Program-made: the position numbers and the translations under genes | The notes under the pieces: generated by a model | Told to the model about the DNA's origin: nothing | Databases searched by the model: none | Seen by the model: only the letters and a program-made list of their open reading frames with translations | Part shown: one piece after another, positions 1 to 8,225 of the stretch | Numbering within the stretch: position 1 is the stretch's first letter | Layout: the number at the start of each line of letters is the position of its first letter | Assembly: GCF_030683065.1 (NCBI RefSeq) | Contig: NZ_JAUXMX010000063.1 | Span: 1-64,000 of the forward strand | From: Pseudomonas sp. | GTDB taxonomy: Bacteria > Pseudomonadota > Gammaproteobacteria > Pseudomonadales > Pseudomonadaceae | DNA: 64,000 nucleotides | Reading direction: 5' to 3'

Positions 1-40
1 TCCATGCCCGCTCAGGCCCGCCTGGGCTACAGAGTGACAA

Positions 41-2086
41 ATGACACCAACTGAAAAATCCGCCCTCGCCAGGAAGGCGGAAGCCTCAGCCGGAAAGACA
101 CCGGCAGCTTCCCATCAGTCCCTCGCCAATGCCATTCGCGCACTGGCGATGGATGCGGTGCAACAGGCGAATTCCGGGCATCCGGGCATGCCCATGGGCA
201 CCGCCGACATCGCCACGGTCCTTTTCACCCGTTTCCTGAAGATCGATCCGCGCGCGCCCGAATGGCCCGACCGGGATCGTTTCGTGCTGTCGGCCGGCCA
301 TGGCTCAATGCTGCTTTATGCCGTGAACTATCTGCTCGGCTACGAAGATATGACCATCGAGCAAATTCGGAATTTCCGCCAGCTCGGTTCCATCACAGCC
401 GGGCACCCGGAATATGGCCACGCGGCGGGCATCGAAACCACCACCGGCCCGCTCGGCCAGGGCATCGCGACGGCGGTTGGTATGGCGCTCGCCGAGCGCC
501 TGCAGGCCGCGCGCTTTGGCGACAAGATCGTCGACCACTACACCTACGTGCTGGCCTCCGACGGCGACCTGATGGAAGGCGTCAGCCACGAAGCGATCGG
601 CCTTGCCGGCCACCTCAAACTGTCGAAGCTGATCGTCCTGTACGACGACAACGGCATCACCATCGACGGCGCGCTGTCGCTGTCTGAGTCGGGCGACGCA
701 CTGAAACGCTTCGAAGCCGCTGGCTGGAATGCGACCCGTATCGACGGCCACAATCCCGACGAAATCGCCGCCGCCATCGAGAAAGCGCAGAAATCCGATC
801 GCCCAACCTTGATCGCATGCCGCACGGTGATCGGGTACGGCTCGCCGAACAAGCAGGGCAAGTCTTCATCCCATGGCTCGCCGCTCGGCGCCGACGAGAT
901 TGGCCTGGCGCGCAAGGAACTCGGCTGGTCGGCAGAGCCTTTCGCTATCCCCAGCGAGACACTCGATGCCTGGCGCATTGCCGGACTGCGCAATGTAAAG
1001 ACGCGCAAGGCATGGGAAGAACGCCTCGCCGCGCTCGACGCACCGACCCGCATTGACTTTGAACGGCGCCTCGCCGGCGATCTGCCGGCAGAGCTCGGCA
1101 AGGCGATTTCGGCCTTCAAGGAGAAACTGGTCGCCGACAAACCGAAATGGGCGACACGCAAATCTTCGGAGGAAGCACTGAACGTCATCAACGCAGTGCT
1201 GCCCGAAACGATCGGCGGCTCCGCCGATCTGACCGGCTCCAACAATACGCGCTCGAAAGAACAGAAAGTTGTGACGGCTGAGGATTTCTCGGGCTCCTTC
1301 ATCCATTACGGCATTCGCGAACACGGCATGGCCGCCGCGATGAACGGCATGGCCCTGCATAAAGGCCTCATCCCCTATTCAGGTACCTTTCTCGTCTTCA
1401 CCGATTATTGCCGTCCGGCGATCCGCCTGTCGGCGCTGATGGGTCAACGCGTCATCTATGTGATGACCCATGACTCGATCGGTCTCGGCGAAGACGGCCC
1501 GACGCATCAGCCAATCGAACAGTTGGCCAGCCTGCGCTGCACGCCCAACCTCGACACCTGGCGGCCATGCGATGCCGTGGAATCGGCGGTGGCCTGGAAG
1601 TACGCAATCGAGCGCAACGACGGCCCGAGCGCGCTGATCTTCAGCCGGCAGAACCTGCCGCACCAGTCCCGTGATGCCCAGCAACTGGCGGACGTCGCCC
1701 GTGGCGGTTATGTGCTGAAAGACTGCAGTGGCGAGCCGGAACTGATCCTGATCGCCACCGGTTCGGAAATCGGCCTGGCCGTCGCCGCTTACGACAAGTT
1801 GAGCGAGCAGGGCCATAAGGTGCGCGTGGTATCGATGCCATCGACCAGCGTGTTCGATGCTCAGGATGCCGGCTACAAGCAGCAGGTGCTGCCGGTCCAG
1901 GTTGCTGCGCGGATTGCCATCGAAGCCGCCCATGCGGACTACTGGTACAAGTACGTCGGCCTGGAAGGCCGCGTTATCGGCATGACCACCTTCGGTGAGT
2001 CGGCACCCGCCCCAGCGCTGTTCGAACACTTCGGCTTCACCGTCGAGAACCTGCTGGAAACCGCCGCTGAACTGCTGGAAGACTGA
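41..2086 (+). CDS. tktA: Transketolase (alphaproteobacterial-like)
   Basis: Thiamine-diphosphate enzyme that moves two-carbon ketol units between sugar phosphates in the non-oxidative pentose phosphate pathway (cytosolic). The 681 residues span the full family length. The N-terminal domain has SGHPGMPMG near residue 46 and the cofactor motif SDGDLMEG near 173, where most gammaproteobacterial enzymes have GDG. A conserved HGSPLG lies near 277. The catalytic glutamate lies in GIREHGMAAAMNG near 427, followed by GLGEDGPTHQP. The first ~25 residues are an unusual Ala/Lys/Ser-rich extension. Wording such as DRDRFVLSAGHGSMLLYAVNY, IEQIRNFRQLGSITAGHPEYG and HLKLSKLIVLYDDN is closer to alphaproteobacterial transketolases than to the usual Pseudomonas TktA as I remember it. 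The position just before epd-pgk-fba is the normal one for tktA. The start has only a weak GAGTGA upstream; the operon's 5' end lies outside the window. Function is secure; the foreign origin is inference. Confidence 0.95.
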   Translation: MTPTEKSALARKAEASAGKTPAASHQSLANAIRALAMDAVQQANSGHPGMPMGTADIATVLFTRFLKIDPRAPEWPDRDRFVLSAGHGSMLLYAVNYLLGYEDMTIEQIRNFRQLGSITAGHPEYGHAAGIETTTGPLGQGIATAVGMALAERLQAARFGDKIVDHYTYVLASDGDLMEGVSHEAIGLAGHLKLSKLIVLYDDNGITIDGALSLSESGDALKRFEAAGWNATRIDGHNPDEIAAAIEKAQKSDRPTLIACRTVIGYGSPNKQGKSSSHGSPLGADEIGLARKELGWSAEPFAIPSETLDAWRIAGLRNVKTRKAWEERLAALDAPTRIDFERRLAGDLPAELGKAISAFKEKLVADKPKWATRKSSEEALNVINAVLPETIGGSADLTGSNNTRSKEQKVVTAEDFSGSFIHYGIREHGMAAAMNGMALHKGLIPYSGTFLVFTDYCRPAIRLSALMGQRVIYVMTHDSIGLGEDGPTHQPIEQLASLRCTPNLDTWRPCDAVESAVAWKYAIERNDGPSALIFSRQNLPHQSRDAQQLADVARGGYVLKDCSGEPELILIATGSEIGLAVAAYDKLSEQGHKVRVVSMPSTSVFDAQDAGYKQQVLPVQVAARIAIEAAHADYWYKYVGLEGRVIGMTTFGESAPAPALFEHFGFTVENLLETAAELLED

Positions 2087-2092
2087 CCCCGT

Positions 2093-2164
2093 GTAGGATG
2101 GGTTGAGCTTGCGATACCCATCGCTGCCGATTGATGGGTATCGCTTCGCTCAACGCCATCCTAC
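2093..2164. repeat. Nested inverted-repeat element between tkt and epd
   Basis: An outer imperfect pair (GTAGGATGGGTTGAGC at 2093-2108 against GCTCAACGCCATCCTAC at 2148-2164) encloses a perfect 12-bp pair (GCGATACCCATC at 2111-2122 and GATGGGTATCGC at 2133-2144). The whole would fold into one long hairpin filling the tkt-epd gap. It resembles dispersed intergenic palindromes of Pseudomonas. It has no U-tract, so it is more likely a REP/BIME-like unit than a terminator, though it could stabilise or separate the two transcripts. Confidence 0.8.
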
Positions 2165-2188
2165 GGTCGCTATCCATTCGAGATTGCC

Positions 2189-3256
2189 ATGTCCAATCGC
2201 CCCTACAGAATCGCCCTCAACGGCTACGGCCGCATCGGCCGTTGCGTGCTGCGTGCGCTGCATGAGCGCGGTCCTAAGGCGCGCCTGGAAATAGTCGCGC
2301 TGAACGACCTGGCCGACCAGGCCAGCATCGAATACCTGACCCGCTTCGACTCCACCCACGGGCGTTTTCCCGGTGAGGTGAAGGTCGACGGTGACTGTCT
2401 GCATATCAACGGCGGGTGCGTGAAGGTGCTGCGCCACGCGACGCCGGAAGACATCGACTGGGCGGCGCTGGATATCGACCTGTTACTCGAGTGTTCCGGC
2501 GCTTACCACACCCGTGCCGATGGCCAGCGTTTCCTGGCAGCCGGCGCGCCACGGGTATTGTTTTCCCAGCCGATGGCCAGCGAAGCGGATATCGATGCCA
2601 CCGTGGTTTTCGGGGTCAATCAGGCTTGCCTGAGCGGTGCCGAACGACTGGTATCAAACGCTTCCTGCACGACTAACTGCGGCGTGCCGTTGCTCAAGTT
2701 GCTCAACGAGGCGGTGGGGCTGGAGTATGTTTCCATCACCACCATCCACTCGGCGATGAATGATCAGCCGGTGATCGACGCCTACCACCACGAAGACCTG
2801 CGCCGCACGCGCTCGGCCTTCCAGTCGGTAATTCCGGTGTCTACCGGCCTGGCGCGTGGCATCGAGCGCTTGTTGCCGGAACTAAGCGGGCGGATTCAGG
2901 CCAAAGCCATACGGGTGCCGACGGTCAACGTGTCGTGTCTGGATATCACCCTGCAGACTGCACGCGACACCAGCACCGAAGAAATCAATCGGGTGCTGCG
3001 CCAGGCCGCCGAAAGCGGCCCGCTGCAGGGCTTGATCGCTTACACCGAACTGCCTCACGCCAGTTGCGATTTCAACCACGATCCGCACTCGGCCATCGTC
3101 GATGGCAGTCAGACCCGGGTTTCCGGGCCGCGCCTGGTCAATCTGCTGGCCTGGTTCGACAACGAGTGGGGCTTTGCCAATCGCATGCTCGACGTGGCCG
3201 AACACTTTCTGACCGTATCCACCACTTCTGTTCATCCAGCCCCCATGAAGGACTGA
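2189..3256 (+). CDS. epd: Erythrose-4-phosphate dehydrogenase
   Basis: NAD-dependent dehydrogenase of the GAPDH family that oxidises erythrose-4-phosphate to 4-phosphoerythronate, the first step toward pyridoxal phosphate. The Rossmann motif GYGRIGR is at residues 11-17. The catalytic cysteine is C160 in SNASCTTNC, and the C-terminal NEWGFANRM segment is typical of the fold. The 355-residue length, the STTSVHPAPMKD tail and the position between tkt and pgk favour Epd over GapA. The start is ATG at 2189 with only a weak purine stretch before it. The stop is 4 bp from the pgk start, so the two are almost certainly co-transcribed. GapA activity cannot be excluded from sequence alone. Confidence 0.9.
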   Translation: MSNRPYRIALNGYGRIGRCVLRALHERGPKARLEIVALNDLADQASIEYLTRFDSTHGRFPGEVKVDGDCLHINGGCVKVLRHATPEDIDWAALDIDLLLECSGAYHTRADGQRFLAAGAPRVLFSQPMASEADIDATVVFGVNQACLSGAERLVSNASCTTNCGVPLLKLLNEAVGLEYVSITTIHSAMNDQPVIDAYHHEDLRRTRSAFQSVIPVSTGLARGIERLLPELSGRIQAKAIRVPTVNVSCLDITLQTARDTSTEEINRVLRQAAESGPLQGLIAYTELPHASCDFNHDPHSAIVDGSQTRVSGPRLVNLLAWFDNEWGFANRMLDVAEHFLTVSTTSVHPAPMKD

Positions 3257-3260
3257 TTTC

Positions 3261-4439
3261 ATGACCACGCCGTTCGTAAAAATAGCGAAGATGATCGACC
3301 TCGACCTCCACGGTAAGCGCGTCCTGATTCGTGAAGACCTCAACGTGCCGGTAAAAGCCGGCGTGGTGACGAGCGACGCGCGCATCCTTGCCGCCCTGCC
3401 GACCATCAAACTGGCCCTGGAAAAAGGCGCTGCGGTAATGGTCTGCTCGCACCTGGGCCGCCCGACGGAAGGTCAGTACAGCGAAGAGGACAGCCTCAAA
3501 CCGGTGGCCGACTACCTGAGCCAGGCGCTCGGCCGTGAAGTACCGCTGCTGCGTGATTACCTCGACGGCGTCGAGGTTCAGCCCGGCCAGTTGGTGCTGC
3601 TGGAAAACGTGCGCTTCAACAACGGCGAGAAGAGCAATACCGATGAACTGGCGCAACAGTACGCCGCGCTCTGCGACGTGTTCGTCATGGATGCCTTCGG
3701 CACCGCCCACCGCGCCCAGGGTTCGACCCATGGCGTGGCCAAGTTCGCCAAAATCGCCTGTGCCGGCCCGTTGCTGGCGGCCGAGCTGGATGCGTTGGGC
3801 AAGGCGCTGGGCAGTCCGGCCCAGCCGATGGCGGCCATCGTTGCCGGCTCCAAGGTATCAACCAAGCTCGATGTGCTGAACAGCCTGAGCCAGATCTGCG
3901 ACCAACTGATCGTCGGTGGCGGCATTGCCAACACCTTCCTCGCTGCCGCCGGCTACCCGGTCGGCAAGTCGCTGTACGAGGCTGATCTGCTGGATACCGC
4001 CAGAGCCATCGCCGCCAAGGTCAGCGTGCCGCTGCCGGTGGATGTGGTGGTGGCCAAGGCCTTTGCCGAGTCTGCCTCCGCGACCGTCAAGCTGGTCGCC
4101 GATGTGGCCGATGACGACATGATCCTCGATATCGGTCCGCAAACCGCGCTGCAATTCGCCGAGCTGCTGAAGTCGTCGAAGACCATTCTGTGGAACGGCC
4201 CGGTCGGGGTGTTCGAGTTCGACCAGTTCGGCAATGGCACCAAGGTGCTGGCCGAAGCCATCGCCGCCAGCCCGGCGTTCTCGATTGCCGGGGGTGGCGA
4301 CACCCTGGCGGCCATCGACAAATACGCCGTGGCCGACAAGATTTCCTATATATCCACCGGTGGCGGCGCCTTCCTCGAGTTCGTCGAGGGTAAGGTGTTG
4401 CCTGCCGTGGCCGTGCTGGAGCAGCGCGCCAAGGGCTGA
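3261..4439 (+). CDS. pgk: Phosphoglycerate kinase
   Basis: Transfers phosphate between 1,3-bisphosphoglycerate and ADP in glycolysis and gluconeogenesis (cytosolic). The 392-residue length is normal. The N-terminal substrate-binding half begins with KRVLIREDLNVPVK near residues 18-31 and contains CSHLGRPTEG. The nucleotide-binding half carries NGPVGVFEF, GGGDTLAAI near 343 and STGGGAFLEFVEGK at the end. ATG at 3261 is preceded by GAAGGA at good spacing, whereas the internal ATG at 3291 (MIDLDL) has none, so the longer start is kept. The gene is packed 4 bp after epd. Nothing is abnormal. Confidence 0.97.
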   Translation: MTTPFVKIAKMIDLDLHGKRVLIREDLNVPVKAGVVTSDARILAALPTIKLALEKGAAVMVCSHLGRPTEGQYSEEDSLKPVADYLSQALGREVPLLRDYLDGVEVQPGQLVLLENVRFNNGEKSNTDELAQQYAALCDVFVMDAFGTAHRAQGSTHGVAKFAKIACAGPLLAAELDALGKALGSPAQPMAAIVAGSKVSTKLDVLNSLSQICDQLIVGGGIANTFLAAAGYPVGKSLYEADLLDTARAIAAKVSVPLPVDVVVAKAFAESASATVKLVADVADDDMILDIGPQTALQFAELLKSSKTILWNGPVGVFEFDQFGNGTKVLAEAIAASPAFSIAGGGDTLAAIDKYAVADKISYISTGGGAFLEFVEGKVLPAVAVLEQRAKG

Positions 4440-4532
4440 GAAACCGGCCGCGGGCAGGTTATGCCCACTATTCAACAGCGCCGCCATGGCGGGCTGCTAC
4501 GATTAACGAGTTCCTCCGGGAGAAAGAACACC

Positions 4533-5597
4533 ATGGCACTTATCAGCATGCGCCAGATGCTCGACCACGCCGCCGAATTCGGCTACGGCGTGCCGGCTTT
4601 CAACGTCAACAACCTCGAGCAGATGCGCGCGATCATGGAAGCGGCCGACAAGACCGACTCCCCGGTGATCGTCCAGGCGTCTGCCGGTGCGCGTAAATAC
4701 GCGGGTGCGCCGTTCCTGCGCCACCTGATCCTGGCGGCCATCGAAGAATTCCCGCATATCCCGGTGTGCATGCACCAGGACCACGGCACCAGCCCGGACG
4801 TCTGCCAGCGCTCGATCCAACTGGGCTTCAGCTCGGTGATGATGGACGGCTCGCTGATGGCTGATGGCAAAACGCCGGCCGATTACGATTACAACGTCGC
4901 CGTGACCCAGCAGACCGTGTCCTTCGCCCACGCCTGTGGCGTGTCGGTAGAGGGTGAACTGGGTTGCCTGGGCAGCCTGGAAACCGGCATGGCTGGCGAA
5001 GAAGACGGCGTCGGTGCTGCGGGCGTGCTCGATCACAGCCAGATGCTCACCGACCCGGAAGAAGCCGCCGACTTCGTCAAGCGCACCCAGGTCGATGCCC
5101 TGGCGATCGCCATCGGCACCAGCCACGGCGCGTACAAGTTCACCAAGCCGCCGACCGGTGACATCCTCGCCATCGACCGCATCAAGGCTATTCATGCGCG
5201 CATCCCCAATACCCACCTGGTGATGCACGGCTCCAGTTCGGTGCCGCAGGAGTGGCTGGCGATCATCAATCAGTACGGCGGCGACATCAAAGAAACCTAC
5301 GGCGTACCGGTTGAAGAAATCGTCGAAGGCATCAAGTTCGGCGTGCGCAAGGTCAATATCGACACCGACCTGCGTCTGGCGTCCACCGGTGCCATGCGCC
5401 GCCTGATGGCCACCAATCCGGGTGAGTTCGACCCGCGCAAGTTCTTCGGCGCCACCGTCACCGCCATGCGTGATATCTGCATCGCCCGCTATGAAGCCTT
5501 TGGCACCGCCGGCAATGCCTCGAAGATCAAGCCGATCTCCCTGGAAGGCATGTTCCAGCGTTATGCCAGTGGTGAGTTGGCCGCCAAGGTCAACTAA
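4533..5597 (+). CDS. fba: Class II fructose-bisphosphate aldolase
   Basis: Zinc-dependent aldolase that interconverts fructose-1,6-bisphosphate with dihydroxyacetone phosphate and glyceraldehyde-3-phosphate. The protein has 354 residues. Zinc-site residues include H81 and H84 in HQDHGTS and H232 in HGSSSVP. The loop GVRKVNIDTDLR and the acidic stretch EGELGCLGSLETG are characteristic of the Calvin-cycle-like class II subtype common in Pseudomonas. The frame is open from 4461, but ATG at 4533 (MALISMRQ) is the family start and follows GGGAGAAAG. It lies 93 bp after pgk, is the last gene of the tkt-epd-pgk-fba group, and is closed by a terminator. Confidence 0.97.
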   Translation: MALISMRQMLDHAAEFGYGVPAFNVNNLEQMRAIMEAADKTDSPVIVQASAGARKYAGAPFLRHLILAAIEEFPHIPVCMHQDHGTSPDVCQRSIQLGFSSVMMDGSLMADGKTPADYDYNVAVTQQTVSFAHACGVSVEGELGCLGSLETGMAGEEDGVGAAGVLDHSQMLTDPEEAADFVKRTQVDALAIAIGTSHGAYKFTKPPTGDILAIDRIKAIHARIPNTHLVMHGSSSVPQEWLAIINQYGGDIKETYGVPVEEIVEGIKFGVRKVNIDTDLRLASTGAMRRLMATNPGEFDPRKFFGATVTAMRDICIARYEAFGTAGNASKIKPISLEGMFQRYASGELAAKVN

Positions 5598-5615
5598 AGC
5601 ACCTGGTTCCAGCAA

Positions 5616-5658
5616 GGCCCCGCTTATCGAATGGTAATGCGGGGCTTTGGCGTTTTTG
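5616..5658 (+). terminator. Rho-independent terminator after fba
   Basis: The 7-bp GC stem GCCCCGC (5617-5623) and GCGGGGC (5639-5645) is separated by a 15-base loop and followed by TTTGGCGTTTTT. The position 20 bp after the fba stop fits termination of the glycolytic operon. Confidence 0.85.
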
Positions 5659-5776
5659 GGCGTTGGAATTGGTGCCGGAGTTTTCAAAATATCGAGCGTC
5701 TGAGCCAGTGATGGAGCGCAGCCCCGTGGCTGCGGCATACTGCGAGTCTCAACCTTCAGCGCATTGTCTCGTTACC

Positions 5777-6283
5777 ATGAACCCACTGAAATTTCTCCAG
5801 GGCTACCCGCTGCAGTTGCAGGAGCAGATCCGCCAGCTGATTGCCCAGGATCGCCTGGGCGACTACCTGGCGCAGCGTTACAGCGGCAAGCATGGCGTGC
5901 AAAGCGACAAGGCGTTGTATGCCTATATCCAGGCGCTCAAGCAGGAGCACCTGAAAAACGCACCGTCCATCGATAAGGTGCTGTTCGACAATCGTCTCGA
6001 CTTGACCCATCGCGCCCTCGGCCTGCACACGGCGATTTCCCGCGTGCAGGGCGGCAAGCTCAAGGCGAAGAAGGAAATTCGCGTGGCCGCCCTGTTCAAG
6101 GAGGCCGCGCCGGAGTTTCTGCAGATGATCGTGGTGCACGAATTGGCCCACCTGAAAGAGGCGGAGCACAACAAGGCGTTCTATAAACTCTGCGAATACA
6201 TGCTGGCCGACTATCATCAGGTCGAGTTCGACCTGCGTGTTTACCTGACCTGGCGCGAGTTGCAGGGGCGTAGCCCGGCCTAA
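5777..6283 (+). CDS. YgjP-like M48-type metallopeptidase domain protein
   Basis: Predicted zinc metalloprotein of 168 residues. The motif HELAH at residues 121-125 is followed by EAEHNKAFY, giving the HExxH plus downstream acidic/His ligand pattern of the YgjP/WLM (DUF45) group. There is no signal peptide or membrane segment, so it is probably cytosolic. Substrates of this family are not well defined. An upstream in-frame ATG at 5663 would add 38 residues unlike the family, so ATG at 5777 (MNPLKFLQGY) is chosen despite a weak ribosome binding site. It stands alone after the fba terminator and convergent to the DUF2789 gene. Confidence 0.8.
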   Translation: MNPLKFLQGYPLQLQEQIRQLIAQDRLGDYLAQRYSGKHGVQSDKALYAYIQALKQEHLKNAPSIDKVLFDNRLDLTHRALGLHTAISRVQGGKLKAKKEIRVAALFKEAAPEFLQMIVVHELAHLKEAEHNKAFYKLCEYMLADYHQVEFDLRVYLTWRELQGRSPA

Positions 6284-6309
6284 GACTGTGGGTTGGGGGC
6301 GTGTACCCC

Positions 6310-6543
6310 TCAGCCGCGCAGCATCAGGTTGAGTTGATCGACCACTTCCGCCCAGTCGGCGTCTTCAAGGATCTCTTCGCGCAGGAAACTGGACTGGGCC
6401 GAGGTCCAGAAAGGCGCGTCGGCTAACCTGCACGTCGGCGGCAAGGGCGAATGAGTGCTGATGAAGCGCTCGATGCTGGTTTGTTCGGCCGGCAAGCCGA
6501 GCTGTTCAAACAGTGACGGGAGGTCGTGAGTAGGATTTTGCAT
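6310..6543 (-). CDS. DUF2789 domain protein
   Basis: Small 77-residue cytosolic protein, PSLFEQLGLP...IERFISTHSPLPP...LADAPFWT...SFLREEILEDADWAEVVDQLN, which matches the conserved pattern of DUF2789 as I know it. No function is established for the family. It is transcribed divergently from the solute-binding protein gene at 6709. The shared 165-bp upstream region contains a perfect 15-bp inverted repeat, annotated separately. Confidence 0.75.
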   Translation of the reverse strand: MQNPTHDLPSLFEQLGLPAEQTSIERFISTHSPLPPTCRLADAPFWTSAQSSFLREEILEDADWAEVVDQLNLMLRG

Positions 6544-6582
6544 GATGTATTCCTCTGGTGAGAGAGTGAGTTCATATAGCCT

Positions 6583-6635
6583 AGCAGCCTGTCGGGCCTG
6601 ACCGTCGATGGCGAGGGCAAGCCCGACAGGCTGCT
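6583..6635. repeat. 15-bp perfect inverted repeat in a divergent promoter region
   Basis: AGCAGCCTGTCGGGC at 6583-6597 is mirrored exactly by GCCCGACAGGCTGCT at 6621-6635 with a 23-base spacer. It lies between the divergent DUF2789 gene and the solute-binding protein gene. It could be a dispersed palindromic repeat or an extended operator; no U-tract follows on either strand. Confidence 0.75.
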
Positions 6636-6708
6636 GGCGTATTGCGCAAGAATCGGGCTCAAGACTGCATGTAGACAGAGCTCTTCAGGGATTCGAGGTG
6701 GTCACGGT

Positions 6709-7473
6709 ATGCATTCAGGATTTCTGTACAGGTTGTGCGTGGTTGGGCTCGGCCTGATGTTGCTGGCTCCCCCGCTGGCGCTGGCGCGCGAGTTACTGGC
6801 TGTAGGCACTGATTTTCCGCGGATTTTCGAGCGCACGGCTGCGGACGAATACTCGGGGCTCGGCCCTGATATCTTGCGCCAAGTGCTTGAACCGCATGGC
6901 TACACCCTGCGCTTCGCGTCTTACCCCTGGGCCCGCGCGCAGCGTATGGTCGAGTTGGGCCAGGCCGACATCCTTATTGGTCCCTACCGCAGTTCGGCGC
7001 GCGAGGCCCGTTTCGCGTTTGTCGGGCCGGCCTTTTATCGCGACAGGATCGCCTTTTATTGTCGCAGCGGCACATCGTGCCAGTGGTCTGGCGACTACCG
7101 CCAGTTGGGCGGGCAGCGCATCGGCGTAGTGCGTGCCTGGGCCTATGGTGAAGGTTTCGACGCCGCACGCGAAAGGCTTGATCTGATTACCGTGGAGGGC
7201 GTCGAAAACGGCCTGAAAATGCTCAGTATTGGACGCCTCGAGATGCTCGCCAGCAATCAGCGCAACACCCTGCCGGTGTTGCAGGCACTGGGTTTGACTG
7301 ATGAGGTCAGTCAACTCGAGCCGTCGATTGATATCCAGGACGGCTACTTCGCCTTCCCGTTGCACAGCAGTCACGCACGCCTGCGCGAGGCGTTCGACGA
7401 GGGCTTTCGGCAGTTGAGCGCGCGTGGGCAGCTGGCCCGGCTAGCGGCCCAGTGGCAGGTGGAAACGCCTTGA
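6709..7473 (+). CDS. Periplasmic solute-binding protein, family 3-like
   Basis: 254-residue secreted protein. The signal peptide is residues ~1-26 (hydrophobic run GLGLMLLAPPLALA, cleavage before RELLAVG). The remainder resembles the amino-acid-binding family 3 fold: YSGLGPDILRQVLEPHGY, ASYPWARAQRMVELGQADILIGPY and FVGPAFYRDRIAFY. No permease or ATPase gene is adjacent, so it is an orphan of the kind often found near signalling genes in Pseudomonas. The ligand is unknown. ATG at 6709 follows GAGG at good spacing. Its stop is 10 bp from the convergent Gre-like gene. A related orphan lies at 51298-52029. Confidence 0.75.
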   Translation: MHSGFLYRLCVVGLGLMLLAPPLALARELLAVGTDFPRIFERTAADEYSGLGPDILRQVLEPHGYTLRFASYPWARAQRMVELGQADILIGPYRSSAREARFAFVGPAFYRDRIAFYCRSGTSCQWSGDYRQLGGQRIGVVRAWAYGEGFDAARERLDLITVEGVENGLKMLSIGRLEMLASNQRNTLPVLQALGLTDEVSQLEPSIDIQDGYFAFPLHSSHARLREAFDEGFRQLSARGQLARLAAQWQVETP

Positions 7474-7483
7474 GAAAAGGTGC

Positions 7484-7966
7484 TCAACAGGCCCGCAGCA
7501 CCTCGAACAGCTGAATGCTGCTACCCATGCGCAGCTCCACCTGATCGCCTTCGCCGCAGCCGATCAGGCGTTGCCCGAGCGGTGCCCTTGGGCTGATCAC
7601 ACGTACTTCCTGGCCGTCCAATAGCAGCTTCAGGCCGGCGCCATCCGGGCCGAGGAACAGGCATTGTTCCGCGCCCTGGGGATCGGCCAGCCACACCAAG
7701 GCGCTGAGCTGAATGCCCAGTTGCGCATCGAAGGGCCGCAGCCGGAGTTTTTCCCAGGCGCTCAGGGCCAGGCGAATCTCCTCGACCCGGCGCGCCTGGC
7801 CGGCAGCCAGGTAGGACGCCTCCAAGCCTAGAGTGTCGTACTTGTTCTCGGCAATATTCTCTTCATGGGTGGCTGCTTCATAGGCAGTCAGCGCCGCTTG
7901 CTGGGCCAGTGCCAGATCGGTTTTCAGCTTGTCGAGAATCAGTTGCTGGAGCAGGGTTTTGTTCAA
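7484..7966 (-). CDS. GreA/GreB-like transcript elongation factor family protein
   Basis: 160-residue cytosolic protein. The N-terminal half (residues ~1-75) is a charged, alanine-rich helical region likely to form the coiled coil seen in Gre factors. The C-terminal half (SPRAPLGQRLIGCGEGDQVEL) matches the FKBP-like Gre C-terminal domain. True GreA and GreB are usually elsewhere in Pseudomonas genomes, so this is probably a paralogue that contacts RNA polymerase through its secondary channel, but it may lack cleavage activity. The start codon read is TTG at 7966. The gene is convergent with the solute-binding protein gene. Confidence 0.65.
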   Translation of the reverse strand: MNKTLLQQLILDKLKTDLALAQQAALTAYEAATHEENIAENKYDTLGLEASYLAAGQARRVEEIRLALSAWEKLRLRPFDAQLGIQLSALVWLADPQGAEQCLFLGPDGAGLKLLLDGQEVRVISPRAPLGQRLIGCGEGDQVELRMGSSIQLFEVLRAC

Positions 7967-8225
7967 CGGTCACTCGCAGGTCAGGCGGCAGGAAAAGTCT
8001 CGGTACAGGCACTCCGCTCGAGTGTCGCCGTGCGGCATTGTGCACGGGTTGCCAGCAAAAGTGAGGGTAAGCATGATGCGGTCGCGAGGATATTTGTTGC
8101 TGCTTCGGCTGGTGCCCCCGGCCAGCGGCACCGGGCCGATTGCCGGAGCCGCTGGAAAATGCCAGCCAGCTGGCGCATTAGCCCACGGCCTTGGTTAAAC
8201 TGTCGGCCTTCTGCGGCGGGAGGCC

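Noticed and set aside
4503..5738. Long open frame (411 codons) antisense to fba
   Set aside because: It mirrors the codon pattern of fba, has no ribosome binding site or family resemblance, and its composition (Asp/His/Gly-rich) is typical of antisense frames in GC-rich genes.
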